Positions 63,281 through 64,000 of a stretch of DNA of 64,000 nt are shown here, piece by piece (the stretch's first letter is position 1; every line of letters starts with the position of its first letter). Source of the DNA: Rossellomorea marisflavi (GTDB taxonomy: Bacteria > Bacillota > Bacilli > Bacillales > Bacillaceae_B); contig CP033051.1 in assembly GCA_003667865.1 (NCBI GenBank), positions 3,588,501 to 3,652,500 of the forward strand, written 5' to 3'. The notes under the pieces are model-generated. The model did not search any database. It had not been told where the DNA came from and worked only from the letters and a program-made list of their open reading frames with translations. A program made the translations under genes and the position numbers.

Positions 63281-63346
63281 CTATTGAAAAACCGTATGAG
63301 TGAGTGGCAATAAAAATATCAAGGCTATTTCCATAATACTTGTCAT
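63281..63346 (-). CDS. Possible small hydrophobic peptide, 21 residues
   Basis: A minus-strand ORF at ATG 63346 reads MTSIMEIALIFLLPLTHTVF and one more residue. It has a GGGAGTGAG site about 8 bases upstream, a sigma-A promoter (63382-63410) and a terminator (63194-63231), giving a transcript of about 180 bases. A short hydrophobic helix under its own promoter recalls type I toxin-like peptides. No antitoxin RNA was identified. Confidence 0.4.
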   Translation of the reverse strand: MTSIMEIALIFLLPLTHTVFQ

Positions 63347-63381
63347 CGCGAAAACTCACTCCCTTCTAAATTTATACTATA

Positions 63382-63410
63382 AATATACCATTTACTGGAT
63401 TAATTGTAAA
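63382..63410 (-). promoter_or_regulatory. Sigma-A promoter of small-peptide locus
   Basis: On the minus strand TTTACA (63405-63410), a 17-base spacer and TATATT (63382-63387). Confidence 0.65.
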
Positions 63411-63490
63411 TAAATTGAATAGAAACAAGCATATATATAAACCTGTTTTTCGTAAAGATTATTGCTTACATATACCCTTATGAATATCAT

Positions 63491-63565
63491 AATGAAATGG
63501 AGCGGAAGACACTTGACTCCTAAGGAAATAGAGGAAAGCAAGTTCTGGAGCGCAATGGAACGAAC
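63491..63565 (-). repeat. Folded intergenic repeat, copy C (short form, inverted)
   Basis: On the minus strand it reads GTTCGTTCCATTGCGCTCCAG, then CTTTCCTCTATTTCCTTAGG, AGTCAAGTGTCTTCCGCTCC and ATTTCATT. It matches the outer parts of copies A and B without the central hairpins. Confidence 0.6.
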
Positions 63566-63616
63566 ATGTTACTAGCAAATAAGTTATAAAGCCACAAAGT
63601 ATACGAAAACAGCGAA

Positions 63617-63645
63617 AAAAAAGACCATTTTTCATGGTCTTTTAC
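63617..63645 (-). terminator. Terminator of recombinase gene
   Basis: AAAAGACCAT and ATGGTCTTTT surround a short loop, just after the recombinase stop codon. Confidence 0.75.
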
Positions 63646-63655
63646 TATTGTCAAC

Positions 63656-64000
63656 TCATCCAAGTGTATCGTTATAAAATGTTTTATGAATTGCTTCTTC
63701 GAGTTCTAGTTCCTTTATTCTAGATTTTGAATACCTCTTAGTTACATTTATATCTTTGTGACCAGCTAATTTTGAGACAACCTCTAAGCTAATTCCTTTA
63801 TCAATTAGTTGATGACAGAAAGTGTGACGTAATTTATGTGGATGAACATTATATTTTTTTAATATATATTGAATAGACCTCTCTGTAAGTCGTTCATTTC
63901 TTCTAGATGTAAACAAAGCATCTTTAATATTATTGCTTTTACAATATGAGTTTAAGTAGTAATTTGCTTCATCTGATAAGGGAATTGATCTACTACTTCC
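63656..64000 (-). CDS. Tyrosine recombinase/integrase, 5' part outside window
   Basis: The frame is open from the window edge to TAA at 63656, giving 115 visible C-terminal codons. The catalytic core is clear: HPHKLRHTFCHQLIDKGISL with R-H-x-x-H, then SKLAGHKDINVTKRYSK with the second His and the tyrosine nucleophile. It belongs to the XerC/XerD-like phage-integrase family. The N-terminal arm-binding domain lies outside the window, so its mobile element or housekeeping role cannot be judged. Confidence 0.88.
   Translation of the reverse strand, partial: GSSRSIPLSDEANYYLNSYCKSNNIKDALFTSRRNERLTERSIQYILKKYNVHPHKLRHTFCHQLIDKGISLEVVSKLAGHKDINVTKRYSKSRIKELELEEAIHKTFYNDTLG

Larger units (their letters stand above)
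63347..63655. other. Region between small peptide and recombinase
   Basis: Contains the peptide promoter, repeat copy C (63491-63565) and the recombinase terminator. No other gene is supported. Confidence 0.5.

Overview
The window is low-GC, AT-rich DNA from an endospore-forming member of the Bacillaceae (Bacillus or a close relative). Evidence for this is an alpha/beta small acid-soluble spore protein, an Sda-like checkpoint protein, two YjcZ-type mini-proteins, HemAT, NrnB, AdhB, PhoE, YkqA, YkuT and YuxK homologues, GTG/TTG starts behind strong AGGAGG sites, and many intrinsic terminators. It reads as ordinary chromosome with accessory islands. I saw no rRNA, tRNA, complete insertion sequence or CRISPR array. 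The last gene is a tyrosine recombinase cut by the window end.

Layout. 1-6.2 kb: a partial small gene, a Zn-ribbon gene behind an ECF-type promoter, ykuT-ykqA, an acyl-CoA synthetase, then tatA and uppP. 6.2-8.5 kb: a decayed acetyltransferase, a TPR protein, an AAC(3) family protein, and a small sda-like gene next to a perfect palindrome. 8.6-12.8 kb: odhAB, with a good CcpA (cre) site upstream. 13.4-17.4 kb: an Hsp20-like protein, a GNAT enzyme, an MFS exporter and hemAT. 18.7-21.1 kb: the 5-oxoprolinase operon pxpBCA. 22-28 kb: nrnB, a SASP gene, yuxK, a Zn alcohol dehydrogenase and phoE. 28.4-30.7 kb: an ECF sigma factor with a very large membrane anti-sigma factor. 30.8-42.2 kb: two MFS carriers, a GGDEF diguanylate cyclase, a NUDIX hydrolase, an amino-acid racemase and an orphan peptide-type ABC permease pair. 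42.5-48.7 kb: zinc handling (ZupT-like, CzcD, CzrA), dsdA, and an extra ribA-ribD pair. 49-58.5 kb: several small proteins, an M3 oligoendopeptidase, a DAO-family oxidoreductase, a quinone reductase, an HMA protein, a DUF421 protein and the yjcZ pair. 58.7-64 kb: a chemoreceptor, a truncated acidic surface protein, DinB, a kinase-like phosphotransferase, a possible small hydrophobic peptide gene and the recombinase.

Functional themes. Zinc is handled by the CzrA-CzcD repressor/exporter pair beside a ZIP transporter. Signalling and taxis are represented by HemAT, a Cache chemoreceptor and a Cache-HAMP-GGDEF protein. Envelope stress is suggested by the ECF sigma/anti-sigma pair, whose anti-sigma appears to carry a C-terminal domain resembling the IseA endopeptidase inhibitor; a second ECF-type promoter precedes the Zn-ribbon gene.

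The least explained signals are two families of intergenic repeats. One is a 181-bp element made of four copies of a GGACAT-type unit arranged forward-forward-reverse-reverse with identical spacing at two distant sites. The other is a folded element seen in three copies. Also notable are the anti-sigma fusion and the promoter-peptide-terminator unit beside the recombinase. All family calls are by reading only; no database search was run.
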